Numbered from the stretch's first letter, positions 1-12,368 are shown. The stretch is DNA of 64,000 nucleotides from Manihot esculenta (GCF_001659605.2 NC_035169.2:19592263-19656262); one strand, 5' to 3'. Made by a program: numbers and translations. The notes: generated by a model from the letters alone, not told the origin.

Positions 1-1
1 T

Positions 2-2347
2 GCGGGTCCCCGAGGTGGAGGTCCGTCAGCTCCGGCGCGGATTTTCACGATGACACAGCAGGAGGCAAACACTTCTAACACCGTGGTGTCAGGTAATCTC
101 CTCATTGGGTGTTCTGAGGTGTATGCTTTGTTAGACCCTGGTGCTTCGCATTCCTTTGTTGCTCCCAGAGCCATAGAGAGAGTGGGTTTGATGACGTCTG
201 GGTTAGAGTGTCCCCTATGGGTCAGTGGCCCTAAGTGTGATCCATCGTTGGCAGAGACAGTCTGTCGACATAGTCCAGTGTTTTTAGATGGTAGATGCCT
301 TCCAGCTGACCTTGTGGTTCTAGAGTTGACAGATTTTGACGTCATTCTAGGGATGGATTGGCTATCTGCATATGGTGCTACCTTGGACTGCAGAGACAAG
401 GTAGTTAAGTTCAGAGATGAGGATGGATCTGAGTTTGTCTTCAGAGGAGACAGGAGGGGCACGCCTAGAGGTCTGATATCAGCCCTACAGGCTCGTAGGT
501 TGCTCAGGAGGGGATGTCAAGGGTATCTAGCGCATGTGAGAGAGCTAGACAGTCAGGTTAGGGACCCCAGTTCAGTGCCCGTAGTCAGAGAGTTCCCAGA
601 TGTGTTTCCAGATGAGCTTCCAGGACTACCACCTGATAGGGAAATAGAGTTCGAGATAGAGTTAGTGCCTGGTACCAGACCGATCTCTATTCCTCCCTAC
701 AGGATGGCACCAGCAGAGCTAAAAGAGTTGAAAGAGCAGCTACAGGAGTTGGTAGATAAGGGTTTCATCCGTCCAAGTACCTCACCCTGGGGTGCTCCAG
801 TGTTGTTTGTCAAGAAAAAGGATGGATCCCTTAGACTTTGTATCGACTACAGGCAGTTGAACAAAGTCACTACCAAGAATAAGTATCCTCTCCCCAGGAT
901 CGATGATCTATTCGACCAGCTAGCAGGAGCAGGTTGTTTTTCTAAGATAGATCTGAGATCGGGCTATCATCAGTTGAGAATTAGGGAAGAGGATGTACCT
1001 AAGACAGCTTTCAGGACCAGATATGGGCATTATGAGTTCTTAGTGATGCCGTTCGGGTTGACTAACGCCCCTGCAGCATTCATGGATCTCATGAACCGAG
1101 TTTTCAGAGAGTACCTGGATCACTTTGTTATTGTCTTCATAGATGATATCTTGGTGTATTCCAGGAATGCAGAGGAGCATGCCCATCATCTGAGGATAGT
1201 CCTGCAGACCTTGAGAGAGCATGGTTTATATGCCAAGTTCTCCAAGTGTGAGTTCTGGCTAAGGAGCATTTCATTCTTGGGGCATGTAGTGTCAGATCAA
1301 GGTATAGCAGTGGACCCCAAGAAGATAGAAGCTGTAGCCAATTGGCCTAGACCCACCACAGTGACAGAGGTCAAGAGTTTCTTGGGTTTGGCAGGCTACT
1401 ACAGGAGGTTCGTTCAGGACTTCTCCAAGATAGCGGCTCCTATGACCAGATTAACCAGAAAGAACCAGAGATTCACATGGTCGGACCAATGTGAAGAGAG
1501 TTTCGAAGAGTTAAAGAGAAGATTAACTTCAGCACCGGTTTTAGCTCTGCCTACTAGTGATGAGGACTTCACAGTGTTCTGTGATGCGTCCCGAGTGGGA
1601 TTAGGTTGTGTGTTAATGCAGAATGACAGAGTAATAGCTTATGCTTCTAGACAGCTGAAGAAGCACGAGCTAAACTATCCAACACACGATCTTGAGATGG
1701 CAGCGGTTATCTTTGCACTCAAGATGTGGAGGCATTACCTCTATGGGGTGAAATGTGAGATCTTTACAGATCATAAGAGCCTACAGCACATCCTGAGTCA
1801 GAGGGAGTTAAATTTGAGGCAGAGACGGTGGGTGGAATTGCTTAGTGATTATGATTGCAAGATCCAGTATCATCCGGGAAAGGCAAATGTCGTAGCCGAT
1901 GCCTTGAGCCGGAAATCATTAGGCAGTTTATCCCACATTACAGCAGAAAGGAGGCCGGTGGTGAAGGACTTCTACAGGTTAGTTGAGGAAGGGCTACAGT
2001 TAGAGTTAACTGGTACAGGTGCTTTGATTGCACAGATGAAAGTTACACCCGTGTTTCTGGAGCAGGTGGCTCAGAAACAACATGAGGATCCAGAGTTGAT
2101 CAAGATTGCCAGGACTGTTCAGTCAGGCAAGAGCGAAGAGTTCAGATTCGACAACCAAGGGATTCTCCGCTACGGGCATAGACTATGTGTACCAGACGAC
2201 ATCAGTTTGAAAGGAGACATTATGAGAGAAGCTCATAATGCGAGATATAGCATTCACCCTGGAGCCACCAAGATGTATCAAGATCTGAAGAGAGTGTATT
2301 GGTGGCCAGCAATGAAGAGAGAAGTGGCACAGTTTGTGTCAGCCTGA
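2..2347 (+). pseudogene. gypsy pol: protease, reverse transcriptase, RNase H, integrase N-terminus (element 1)
   Basis: The frame is open from base 2; the first ATG at 50 is internal, because the upstream codons match element 2's gag-protease linker. Numbering residues from that ATG, the aspartic protease has DPGAS at 29-33 (the family usually has DTGAS), the reverse transcriptase active site FIDD is at 363-366, and an RNase H catalytic Asp lies near 512 in a CDAS motif. The integrase zinc-finger His residues follow near 730-740. The frame ends in a TGA at 2345-2347 where element 2 encodes the first Cys of the HHCC finger, so this is a nonsense mutation and not a natural terminus. Protease, RT and RNase H motifs are otherwise intact. 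The product would be part of a polyprotein that copies and integrates the element. Confidence 0.93.
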
Positions 2348-2362
2348 GATATATGTCAAAGG

Positions 2363-3478
2363 GTGAAGCTAGAGCATCAGAAGCCGGCTGGAATGCTTAA
2401 CCCACTGCCGATTCCAGAATGGAAATGGGAGAATATAGCCATGGATTTTGTAGTGGGGTTACCGGCGACGTCCAACAGACTAGACTCCATATGGGTGATT
2501 GTGGATAGACTGACTAAATCTGCTCACTTCATTCCTGTCAGGAGTGGCTACTCTGTGGACAAGCTAGCGCAGGTCTATGTTGAGGAAGTTGTGAGGTTAC
2601 ATGGGGCTCCTGTTTCTATAGTGTCTGACAGAGGACCCCAGTTTACCTCCAGGTTTTGGCGAAGTCTGCAAGAGGCTATAGGCACAAGATTAGACTTCAG
2701 TACTGCTTTCCATCCACAGACTGACGGACAGTCAGAGAGGACCATCCAGACCATAGAAGATATGCTTCGAATGTGTGTGCTAGATTTTGGCGGATCTTGG
2801 AGGCAGCATCTACCCTTAGTGGAGTTTGCCTACAACAATAGCCATCATGCTAGCATAGGGATGGCCCCATATGAAGCTTTGTATGGGAGGAAGTGCAGGT
2901 CACCAGTTTGTTGGGAAGAGGTTGGAGAAAGGTCCCTAGCAGGGCCTGAGTTAGTAGAGATCACGAACAGGGTGGTGCCCATCATCAGAGAGAGGCTCAA
3001 GACTGCTGTTAGTCGGCAGAAGAGCTATGCAGACGTTCGCAGAAAGCACATAGAGTTTGAGGAGGGGGATCTGGTCTTGTTGAAGGTGTCTCCAATGAAA
3101 GGGGTGGTTCGTTTTGGGAGGAAAGGTAAGCTGGCTCCGCGGTACATTGGACCTTTTGAGATTTTACAGAAGGTCGGAAATGTGTCGTATAAGCTTGATT
3201 TGCCTATGTCTATGGAAAGAATCCATCCAGTCTTCCATGTTTCGATGCTAAGGAAGTTTGTGTCAGATCCGAGTAAGGTTCTCAGCGAACCAGATGTGGA
3301 GATCCTAGGTGATCTCACGTATGTAGAACAACCAGTGCGGATCATTGACACCCAGATCAGAAAGCTAAGGAACAAGGAGATCCCGATGGTGAAAGTCCTC
3401 TGGAACCACCATAACATCGAAGAGTGCACCTGGGAGACACGGGAGTCTATGCTCCAACAGTACCCCCATCTCTTTTAA
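2363..3478 (+). pseudogene. gypsy pol: integrase core and chromodomain tail (element 1)
   Basis: This continues the upstream pol frame after the stop at 2345-2347; the ATG at 2363 is internal to integrase and probably not a real start. The DDE triad is visible at D28, D89 and E125 (35-residue D-E spacing), in the contexts AMDF, SDRG and GQSE. The C-terminal 80 residues carry the FHVSML motif, a basic SH3-like region and a WNHHNIEECTWE block, which is the chromodomain signature of chromoviruses that directs integration to marked chromatin (family knowledge). The frame ends normally with TAA at 3476-3478. Apart from the upstream stop, the integrase appears intact. Confidence 0.93.
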
Positions 3479-3548
3479 GGTTAGTGTTAGCTTCTTTTGT
3501 TCTTTATGTGCTTTGTGTTATGTTTTTACTCTGTTTTGAGTTAGAGAG

Positions 3549-3583
3549 GAACATTCGGGGACGAATGTTCTTAAAGGGGGGGA
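3549..3583 (+). other. pre-PPT hairpin and polypurine tract (element 1)
   Basis: A perfect 9-bp inverted repeat, GAACATTCG / CGAATGTTC with a 4-base loop, spans 3549-3570. It is followed by an A/G-only polypurine tract at 3573-3583, three bases before the 3' LTR. The tract primes plus-strand DNA synthesis. Element 2 conserves the same hairpin arms at 7208-7229. Confidence 0.85.
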
Positions 3584-3586
3584 GAA

Positions 3587-5842
3587 TGTAATACCCGGCG
3601 AGACCCCGGTATCGGAATTCCTACGTTCCGGTGGATTTTCCGTTGGAAGTCGGGATTCGAGGATGTCGGAGCTTGCCCTAAGGGTATAAGAAAGGTTTTT
3701 AAAGATGTTTTTTTTTAAGTGTTTTTATCATGTTTGCATGTTTTGAGTTAAGAAAATTGAGTTTTGAAATGAAAAGGCCAAGGGGACAAAAGCCAGGTTC
3801 GGCCGCCGAAGGTAAAGTTCGGCCGCCGAAAGTTGCATGGTTTCGCATGCACGTTAGGCCGCCGAAGGAAGAGTCGGTTGGTCACTACAAAAGCCCCTTT
3901 GCCCGAGACTTGAGTGGTAAACACTCTGTTTTTGGGTCAAAGGTAGGTTCAAGCTCTCCTTGGTGTGATTTCTCATGTTTTCCTCAAATCTTGCATGTTT
4001 TAACTTGATTTGAGCTTTGTTTTAGAGATTTGAGCAAAAGGAAGCAAAGTTGAGCACTTGGAGATTTTGATTGAGTTTTTCCCCATCTCCAAGCTTGGAT
4101 CATCAATCCTCTAGTTCTTCAAGAGGTAAGCATGGATCCTCACCTCCCTTTATGTTTAAAGTATGTTTTAAGAGTTTTTAGAGAGTTTTATGGCATGTTT
4201 TGGGGTATAAGCATGAGTTTGAGCATATGTTGATCATATGCGTTTTGTTGTTGTTTTTGGGGCTTGAACTAGTTTTTAGGCCTCTATATGCATGAGATAT
4301 GTTATATGTTAGTTCAGAAGTGTTGGTATGCATGTTATGGGTGTTTGATAGGATGTGGAGGCTGAGAGCATGAGTTGTGCTCGGATTCTGCCTTTCTGGA
4401 GAATCCAAGTTCGGCCGCCGAAGTAAGGTTCGGCCGCCGAACCCCTTGTGGAGGCAGTTTCGGCTGCCAAACCTTGCCCCCGAAAGCTAGGCTTTTGGGT
4501 GAGAAAGGGGCTTTCGGCCGCCGAAAGAGGGAGTTCGGCCGCCGAAAGTGCATGAGTTTCGTCTCTGGACGAGACTTTCGGCCGCCGAAGGTGCCGCCGA
4601 ACATGCATGAGTTTCGTCTCTGGAGAGGGGTTTCGGCCGCCGAAAGTGCCGCCGAAAGTGCCCAGTCCAGCCTTCTTTTGCCCATTTTTCCATGCATGCC
4701 TATGATGTTTTAGAGGGGTTTTGGGGAGATAGTAGGAGTTATGTTTAAGTAAGTTTGGTCCTCATTTGAGTCCACCTGTGTAGGTACGGACCCGAGAGAC
4801 CAAGGAGGCCCACAGAGTTAGAGTTACAGAGACTGCTCAGCCGTTGACAGAGGTGAGTGGAACAGAACGTTATTTTAAAAGTTAAGAACTGTTTTAGCAT
4901 GATTCATGCATCATTAATGCCATGTTTATGTAGGATGCTTTGCATTAGTATTCACCAAGTTGATGCATTGCATTATTACTTGTATATGTGGATTGGACCG
5001 AGGCGATCTCAATAGCCCATAAGTCTGTCATTATTGTATGTCCTGTGTGAGCTCCTTTGGGGCCGGGCATTTACCTTGGATGAGTCCTGTGAGAGCCCTT
5101 ATAGGGTCGGGCACCATGAGTAGTTAGTGAAAGACCTGTGTGAGCTCCTTTGGGGGCCGGGCACTGACAGAGGGAGTTTTGGGATCATGTCCAATCCGAG
5201 ATGTGAAATGTTTGTGCCGTGATGCATCATATGATAGCATGTTTTAAATGTGATTTTTTTATAGATTCCGCTCACTGGGCTTTAGCAGCTCATCCCTCTC
5301 CCTAACCCCATTTTTCAGGGCCTCAGAGAAGAGAAAGAGAAAGAGATAGCAAGGGTAAAAGGCATATGTAATAGTATAGAATAGTGGACATGAGAATGAT
5401 GTACAGTACAGAGTTTATGTAATGTATAGAAATGATGTAATAGCAAGTTATGTATTGAGTTATAGAATTGTGCTTGGCCCTAGTGTATGTTTATCCCTTT
5501 GCACATGATCATTTTCTGATTGAGATAATGTTGCTATGATGTGCTAGGCTTGGTGCATGGTAGTCTTTCTATCTCTGTAGTTACTGTATGGTACCATAGC
5601 AGGTATCACTCTTCGAGTGCATACAGACAGAGCATGCATAGTCCAGGCTTAGTTGATGAGAAAAGTTTCAAGAAAAGAAAAAAAAAAAAAAGAAGAGGAA
5701 GTAACAGTTTTAAGCTTAAGTATGATCATGTATGGGATTTATCAGGTACACAGAGTTGACAGTAGGCTTACTACGGGTCCCGGCGGCCTTCAGCCGATCT
5801 GGATCCTAGTGCCGGTGATGGTCCGGTAAGCGGGCTGTTACA
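3587..5842 (+). repeat. 3' LTR of gypsy element 1 (2256 bp)
   Basis: Starts TGTAATACCCGG directly after the polypurine tract and ends GGGCTGTTACA, giving the canonical TG...CA ends. It contains eight perfect TTCGGCNGCCGAA dyads (starts 3798, 3818, 4410, 4429, 4513, 4534, 4577, 4632) plus decayed copies. It also has three diverged copies of a roughly 28-bp GTGAGCTCCTTTGGGG-type minisatellite near 5042-5162. No protein-coding gene is supportable inside it. Confidence 0.93.
3884..3892 (+). promoter_or_regulatory. candidate LTR TATA box (variant)
   Basis: CTACAAAAG lies about 297 bp into the LTR. It occupies the position of the CCTATAAAAGG box in the related LTRs at 16211, 23166 and 43289. The nearest dyad ends 54 bp upstream. 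The C in place of T makes it a weak TATA match. Confidence 0.5.
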
Positions 5843-7192
5843 CACATCACCAAATAACAATGCAATGCACCATATTCGTGACTAATGCAATCAACCTATG
5901 GCATAAACATGATGCATGAGATATGCTAAAAGCAGTTGGTGGTTCAATTAAAAGTCATAAGTTTAGTTCCACTCACCTTTGGCTATCTGGACTGACTGAC
6001 TCTGCAGGCTCTGAATCTCTGGAGCAGTACTCACTGCTGCTCTCTCTGGTTCCTCTGGTCTGTACCTATACAGATGGACTCAAATGAGGGACCAAACAAG
6101 CGTAGACATACCTCTCTTAAACTTCCCCAAGAATCCCCTTAAACTCACTCAACTATCCCTGCAACGCATGCAAAAGAAAGCTGGACAGGACACTTTCGGC
6201 AGCAGGTTCGGCGGCCGAATGTCCTCTCCAGAGACGAAACTCAAACACCTTCGGCGGCACCTTCGGCGGCCGAAACTCCCAAACAGAGCCGAACATGCAA
6301 AACAGGCTGTGGCAGCCAAGCCACCATGCAAGAGGTTCGGCGGCCGAATGAACCTTCGGCTGCCGAACCTGAGTTCATCCAGAACTCAGCTTCAACGGCA
6401 AACCATCTCCTCCTTCCCTTCAACCACTCAACCCATATATACTCCAACTCCTCAACACACATATACCCATGTATATGATCACAGGGGTCAAAAACTATCT
6501 AATAACCCCAAACAACAAATCAAACATAACACAGAAACATGTATACATGCATAACTCATCAAAACTATCATTAAGAACCTAAACATGCATCTCCTTCCAC
6601 AAATCCCCCTAAAACCTTCAGAAAATATATTCAAGAACATCACTTACCTCCTGGAACAAGAAGATGAGTGATCTAAACAAAGGAAAACGGATCAACTCTT
6701 CTTCACCCTCACTAACTCTCCACAGCTCACTTTTTGCTTCAAAACCTTCAAAACTTGGTAAACGAGCAAACGCCTGCATGAGCTGCTCAAACTCAGCAAA
6801 TAAACCAGGGGAGACGTGGCCAAGTTTCTGGCAACAAATTGGACATAACACCTGTCCAAAATGCTGACTAAGGATACAAAACTGCTGGCTAAGCAACTCA
6901 ACTTCGGCTGCCGAATCGCATGTAAAACCATGCAACATTCGGGGGCCGAACTTGACCTTCGGAAGCCGAACATTGGGTACTTTCGGCGGCCGAACTTATC
7001 TTCGGCGGCCGAACTTGGCTTCAGTCTCCATGACCCATTTTCTCTTCAAAACTCAAAACTAACAAACTGTAAAACTATAAAACACATCATAACACTTAGA
7101 ACACATAACTCCTACCCTTACATAGAATCCCAACACCCCGGATTCCACCAGACAATAGAAATTCCGGTGCCGGATTCTAGCCGGGTATTACA
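5843..7192 (-). repeat. 3' LTR of gypsy element 2, truncated by element 1
   Basis: Matches 13206-14555 of the 5' LTR without gaps. The inner boundary is ...GGTATTACA at 7192 (the LTR start on the minus strand). The first 822 bp of the LTR as written on the plus strand are absent and would be expected left of element 1, outside the window. Perfect dyads start at 6207, 6262, 6336, 6355, 6903, 6982 and 7001. Confidence 0.92.
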
Positions 7193-7229
7193 TTCTCCCC
7201 TCCTTAAGAACATTCGTCCTCGAATGTTC
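7193..7229 (-). other. polypurine tract and pre-PPT hairpin (element 2)
   Basis: On the minus strand an AAGGAGGGGAGAA tract directly precedes the 3' LTR. Just before it lies the inverted repeat GAACATTCG/CGAATGTTC at 7208-7229, with a different loop from element 1's. Same arrangement as at 3549-3583. Confidence 0.85.
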
Positions 7230-7268
7230 CTAAACCAACAAAAACAAAACACAAGGAGGAAACTAACC

Positions 7269-9386
7269 TCAAAACAGATGTGGATACTGCTGGAGCATAG
7301 ACTCCCGCGTCTCCCAGGTGCACTCTTCTAGATTATGGTGGTTCCATAAAACTTTCACCATCGAAATCTCCTTGTTCCTTAGCTGTCTGATCTGCGTGTC
7401 TAGAATCCGCACTGGCTGCTCTATATAGGTGAGATCCGTATGAATCTCCACCTCAGGCTCACTCAGAACCTGATTCGGATCTGACACAAACTGTCGTAGC
7501 ATAGAAACATGAAATACCGGGTGAATTCTCTCCATAGAAGCAGGTAAATCCAGCTTATACGACACATTTCCGATCCTCTGCAACACCTCAAAGGGTCCAA
7601 TGTACCGTGGAGCCAATTTACCTTTCTTTCCAAAACGAACCACTCCTTTCATTGGAGACACTTTCAGCAATACCCAATTACCCTCCTGAAACTCTAACTG
7701 CTTTCTGCGAACGTCTGCATAACTTTTCTGTCTACTCTGAGCTGTTCTGATTCTCTCTCTGATCATGGGCACCATTCTACTGGTAATGTCTACTAACTCT
7801 GGCCCTGCAAGAGCCTTCTCTCCTACCTCTTCCCAGCAAACAGGGGATCTGCACTTCCTCCCATACAAAGCTTCATAAGGAGCCATCCCGATGCTCGCAT
7901 GATGGCTGTTATTGTAGGCAAACTCCACCAAAGGGAGATGCTGCCTCCAAGAACCGCCAAAGTCTAACACACATAGGCGAAGCATATCCTCTATGGTCTG
8001 GATGGTCCTTTCTGACTGTCCATCAGTCTGTGGGTGGAAAGCAGTACTAAAATCCAATCTCGTGCCCATCGCACTTTGCAGACTCCGCCAAAAGCGGGAG
8101 GTAAACTGAGGTCCTCTGTCTGACACTATAGACACTGGAACTCCATGTAATCTCACTATCTCATCCAGATAAACCTGTGCCAACTTATCCACAGAATAGT
8201 TACTCCGTACTGGAAGAAAATGAGCAGATTTCGTGAGTCTGTCCACAATCACCCATATCGAGTCTATCCTGTTGGACGCTACTGGTAAACCCACTACAAA
8301 ATCCATGGCTATGTTCTCCCATTTCCACTCTGGAATCGGTAATGGGTTAAGCATTCCGGCTGGTTTCTGATGCTCTAATTTCACCTTCTGACAAACCTCA
8401 CAGGCTGTCACGAACTGCGCCACTTCTTTCTTCATGGCTGGCCACCAATAGACCCTTTTCAGATCCTGATACATCTTGGTGGCTCCTGGGTGAACACTAT
8501 ACCTCGCATTATGAGCTTCCCTCATAATGTCTTCCTTCACACTGCCCCTATCTGGTACACAAAGTCGACTCCCATAGCGAAGGATCCCTTTGCTGTCAAA
8601 TCTGAACTCTGCACTATTACCTGACTGAACAGTCCTGGCAATTTTCATCAACTCAGGGTCCTCGTGCTGTCTCTGAGCTATCTGCTCCAGAAACACAGGT
8701 GTCACTCTCATTTGTGCTATCAACGCACCTGTACCAGACAACTCTAACTGTAATCCCTCGTCAAAGAGCTTATAAAGCTCCCTCACAACTGGTCTCCGTT
8801 CTGCGGCTATATGGGATAAACTGCCTAGTGACTTCCGGCTTAGGGCGTCTGCGACAACATTCGCCTTACCCGGATGATACTGGATTTTACAATCATAATC
8901 ACTGAGCAATTCAACCCACCTTCTCTGCCGCAAATTAAGCTCTCTCTGACTTAAGATGTACTGTAAACTCTTGTGATCAGTGAAAATCTCGCATTTAACC
9001 CCGTAGAGGTAATGCCGCCACATCTTAAGTGCAAAGATAACTGCTGCCATCTCTAAGTCATGGGTAGGGTAATTCAACTCGTGCTTCTTCAACTGTCTAG
9101 AAGCATAAGCTATGACTCTATCACTCTGCATCAATACACAACCCAATCCCACTCGAGATGCATCACAGAACACTGTGAACTCTTCATTACTGACAGGCAG
9201 AGCTAACACTGGTGCTGTTGTCAATCTCCTCTTGAGCTCCTCAAAGCTCTCTTCACACTGGTTTGACCAGATAAACTTCTGGTTCTTCTGAGTCAATTTG
9301 GTCATAGGAGCTGCTATCTTTGAGAAGTTCTGAACGAACCTCCTGTAGTAACCTGCCAGTCCCAGAAAGCTTTTAATCTCAGTCAC
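7269..9386 (-). pseudogene. gypsy pol: end of RT, RNase H, integrase, chromodomain tail (element 2)
   Basis: A 705-codon open stretch on the minus strand. RNase H begins near residue 65 with its catalytic Asp at about 75 (CDAS). The integrase HHCC finger is intact near 290-340, unlike element 1, whose first Cys is a stop. The DDE triad is at about D362, D423 and E459. A chromodomain-like tail ends in the natural stop. The apparent start at 9386 is not real: pol runs in from upstream but is broken by a TAG at 9399-9401, where element 1 has Trp. So the frame is a fragment of one gag-pol polyprotein. Confidence 0.93.
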
Positions 9387-9401
9387 TGTCGTGGGTCTGG
9401 G

Positions 9402-9773
9402 CTAGTTAGCTACAGCCTCTATCTTCTTGGGATCTACCTCAATACCCTCTGCTGATACCACATGTCCCAAGAAGGCAATGCTCCGTAACCAAAACTCACA
9501 CTTCGAGAACTTGGCATATAAACCATGCTCTCTCAGTGTCTGCAGAATGATCCTCAGATGCTGGGCATGCTCCTCTGCATCTCTGGAATACACTAAGATA
9601 TCATCAATAAACACAATGACAAAGTGATCCAGAAACTCACTGAATACCCTGTTCATGAGATCCATAAATGCTGCAGGGGCGTTAGTCAACCCGAACGGCA
9701 TCACTAAGAACTCATAATGCCCATATCTCGTCCGGAAAGCTGTCTTAGGCACATCTGCCTCTCTGACTCTCAA
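9402..9773 (-). pseudogene. gypsy pol: central reverse transcriptase fragment (element 2)
   Basis: Open stretch between two nonsense codons in the same pol frame. It holds the RT palm with the [10 protein letters not shown] active-site motif and the FLGHVVS connection. The upstream break is a TAG near 9804-9806, where element 1 has Ser (in CFSKIDL). The downstream break is a TAG in place of Trp. The surrounding codons align with element 1 without gaps, so only two point mutations separate this from an open polyprotein frame. Confidence 0.92.
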
Positions 9774-9803
9774 CTGATGATACCCAGATCTCAGATCTAT
9801 TTT

Positions 9804-12170
9804 CTAGAAACAACCTGCTCCAGCTAGCTGGTCAAATAGATCATCAATCCGAGGTAAGGGATACCTATTCTTGATAGTGACCTTGTTCAACTGTCTATAG
9901 TCGATACAAAGTCTGAGGGATCCATCCTTCTTTCTGACAAAGAGTACTGGAGCACCCCACGGTGAGGTACTAGGGCGGATGAAACCCTTATCTACCAAGT
10001 CCTGCAACTGTTCTTTCAACTCTGTTAACTCAGCTGGCGCCATCCTGTAGGGAGGAATAGAGATAGGTCTGGTACCTGGCAGTAATTCAATTTCAAACCC
10101 TATCTCCCTATCAGGTGGTAGTCCTGGCAAATCGTCTGGGAACACATCGAGAAACTCTCGGACTACTGGTACTGTGGCTGGTTCCCTCACCTGACTGTCT
10201 AGCTCTCTCACATGAGCTAGAAACCCCTGACAACCCCTCCTAAGCAAACGACGAGCCTGAAGGGCTGAAATCATACCTCTGGGTGTACCTCTCCTGTCTC
10301 CTCTGAAGACACACTCTGACCCATCCTGGTCTCTGAGACTCACTAGCTTCTCTCGACAGTCCAACGTAGCACTATATGTAGATAACCAATCCATCCCTAG
10401 AATGACATCAAAATCTGTCAAGTCTAGAACCACAAGGTCAGCTGGAAGGCATCTACCCTCTATGAACACTGGACTGAAACGACAGACTGACACTGCCACT
10501 GATGGGTCACATCTAGGTCCACTGACCCAGAGAGGATACTCTAACTCAGAACTGATCAAACCCAATCGTTCTATGGCTCTCGAAGCAATAAAGGAATGAG
10601 AAGCACCGGGGTCCATCAAAGCATACACATCTAAACACCCAATGATGAGATTACCTGACACCACTGTGTTCGACGTGTTAGCCTCCTCCTGTGTCACTGT
10701 GAAAATCCGTGCTGGGGCTACCGGATTTCCACCTCGGGAACCTGCTGCTGAAGTAGAGGCTACCCCTCTCCCTCTACCTCTGCCACTAGTCTGAGGCATG
10801 ACTGGAGCTGCTGGCCGTACAACTGGCTGTACAACACTGCCTGAACTCATCTGCTGGGATGGTGCAAAAGTCATCTGCGGACAATCCCGAGCAATATGCC
10901 CTTCCTGTCCACATCGAAAACAAGCTGTAGATCCCAACCGACAAACTCCTCCATGTGGTTTTCCGCATCGTCTGCAGACTGGAGCTGTGCCAGAGCTTGA
11001 GCCACTACCTATTCCCAGACCTGACTTGACTTTACTCCAAAACTTACTCTTTGTTCCTTTTGCTCTATCCCATCTTTTACTACTTGGTGTGGGGGCTTTA
11101 GAACCCGAAGCCTGTGCCTTTGACTGTTTCTGAATAGTGGCACTAGCTTCCATTTTCCTGGCTGCGTCTACTATGGTATGGAAACTCTCCTTTTCTGCTG
11201 GAAGAATCAAGGAAGCATACCTGGGATGCAGTCTCATAGTATATCTCCTTGCTTTCTTCTGATCAGTATCATAGGCTTGACCCACGTACTGAAGCAGATC
11301 CAGGAACTTATTTGTGAAGTCATCAACACTCATCTCATCTGTCTGTCTCAACTGTTCAAATTCAATTACTTTCATCTCCCTCGAACTGTCAGGAAAAGCC
11401 CACCCTGCAAACTCATTGGCAAACTCTCCCCATGACATGCTGTCCATTCTAGGCTCCACATAATTCTTAAACCATTCTCTGGCTTTCTTGCATTTTAATG
11501 TGAAACCTGCCATCTCAATGGCTCTCCTATCATCTGCTCCCAATTCACCGGTTATCATCCTAACTGCTCTAAGGTAATCAAATGGATCATCTCCCGTGTT
11601 GTATTTAGGAGCATCCAATTTCAAGTACTCCGTCATTTGGACTTTACCTCCAGATGAGCTAGGTTCCTGCCTATCAACAACAGGGATTACTGGTTCTGGT
11701 GGTGGTACTGGGTCATTTGGCTCTAGGTGTGCTGCACTTGGATGGGTAGGGGAAGATGGATACATCGGATATGGTGGGTAATAAGGAGGATAAGGCATAT
11801 AAGGCATATAAGGAGGATATGGCACAAAACTCGAGTACTCCGACATACCTCCCATCGGATACTCTGGATAGCCAAAACCTGAGGTCTGAGCACCTCCCTG
11901 CGACTCTCCCATACCTTCCTCAAAACTGCCTATACCCATGCTGTCATCTCTAGACTGATCAATCTCCATAGCTTCCCTCCTTTCCTCTGATCTTCCTCCC
12001 CTAGCTGTACCTCTTCTGCTCTCGTCGACAGACCTTCTAGGGTCTATTGATGTACCTTCCCTGCTAGATCTCTGAGACCTTGCCCTTGGCAATGCAGGAG
12101 GACGAGCAGCTGGTCTCTCATTCTCTGGTGGGACTCCAGTCAATCGAGCTGATCGACGAGTTCCTCGCAT
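9804..12170 (-). pseudogene. gypsy gag, protease and RT N-terminus (element 2)
   Basis: 788 codons from ATG at 12170 to an in-frame TAG. The start is chosen because it is the first ATG after the primer-binding site and opens with [12 protein letters not shown], also seen in the degraded copy at 41672-41781. Order: Arg/Ser-rich N-terminus, a Tyr/Pro-rich tract near 113-140, the retrotransposon gag capsid domain around 185-330, a CCHC zinc knuckle at 417-430, the protease Asp at 520 in DPGAS, and the RT N-terminus from about 650. Gag forms the virus-like particle, the knuckle binds RNA, and the protease cleaves the polyprotein (family knowledge). Gag and pol share one frame. Confidence 0.93.
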
Positions 12171-12368
12171 CTTTTATTCTGGAAACACAACATATAACAT
12201 ACCCCGTTAGCACATAAACATCACATAGCAATCATACACTCATGGCATATCATAGCAGATAGGACTCAAGACCCTATCCTAGTGGACATGATTTCCTATT
12301 GTGCTTGACCACTTCTAACCTGTCTGAGCCCAACACTGTCTCTATAGGTCCGATCATGTGAACCTAGG
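12171..12368 (-). other. untranslated leader of element 2
   Basis: About 200 bases between primer-binding site and gag start, with no ORF. A related leader sequence recurs at 41900-42049 and, misplaced inside an LTR, at about 21621-21774. Confidence 0.7.

Larger units (their letters stand above)
1..5842 (+). mobile_element. Ty3/gypsy chromovirus element 1 (Del/Tekay type), 3' part
   Basis: The window opens inside the gag-pol region of a plus-strand LTR retrotransposon. It continues through protease, reverse transcriptase, RNase H, integrase and a C-terminal chromodomain-like tail to a polypurine tract and a complete 3' LTR of about 2.26 kb. Domain order PR-RT-RH-IN places it in Ty3/gypsy; the tail and the long LTR fit the Del/Tekay chromoviruses (family knowledge). 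The 5' LTR, leader and most of gag lie left of the window. Its right end (TGTTACA at 5842) abuts sequence matching the interior of element 2's LTR, so element 1 inserted into element 2. A single in-frame stop interrupts pol. Confidence 0.95.

Noticed and set aside
3025..3429. 134-codon minus-strand ORF opposite integrase
   Set aside because: Antisense shadow of the conserved integrase and chromodomain frame.
3730..4713. Open frames of 92-120 codons on both strands within the LTR, rich in Ala-Glu and Arg-Arg-Pro
   Set aside because: They are produced by repeated reading of the TTCGGCNGCCGAA dyad in different frames. The same frames recur in every LTR copy and show no domain.
5660..5700. A-rich tract that could mark a retroposon poly(A) tail
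   Set aside because: It lies inside the continuous LTR of element 1 and is not at an element end.
6084..6554. 156-codon ORF also present at 13447-13917
   Set aside because: Both copies lie in the paired LTRs of element 2; duplication reflects the LTR pair and not a gene family.
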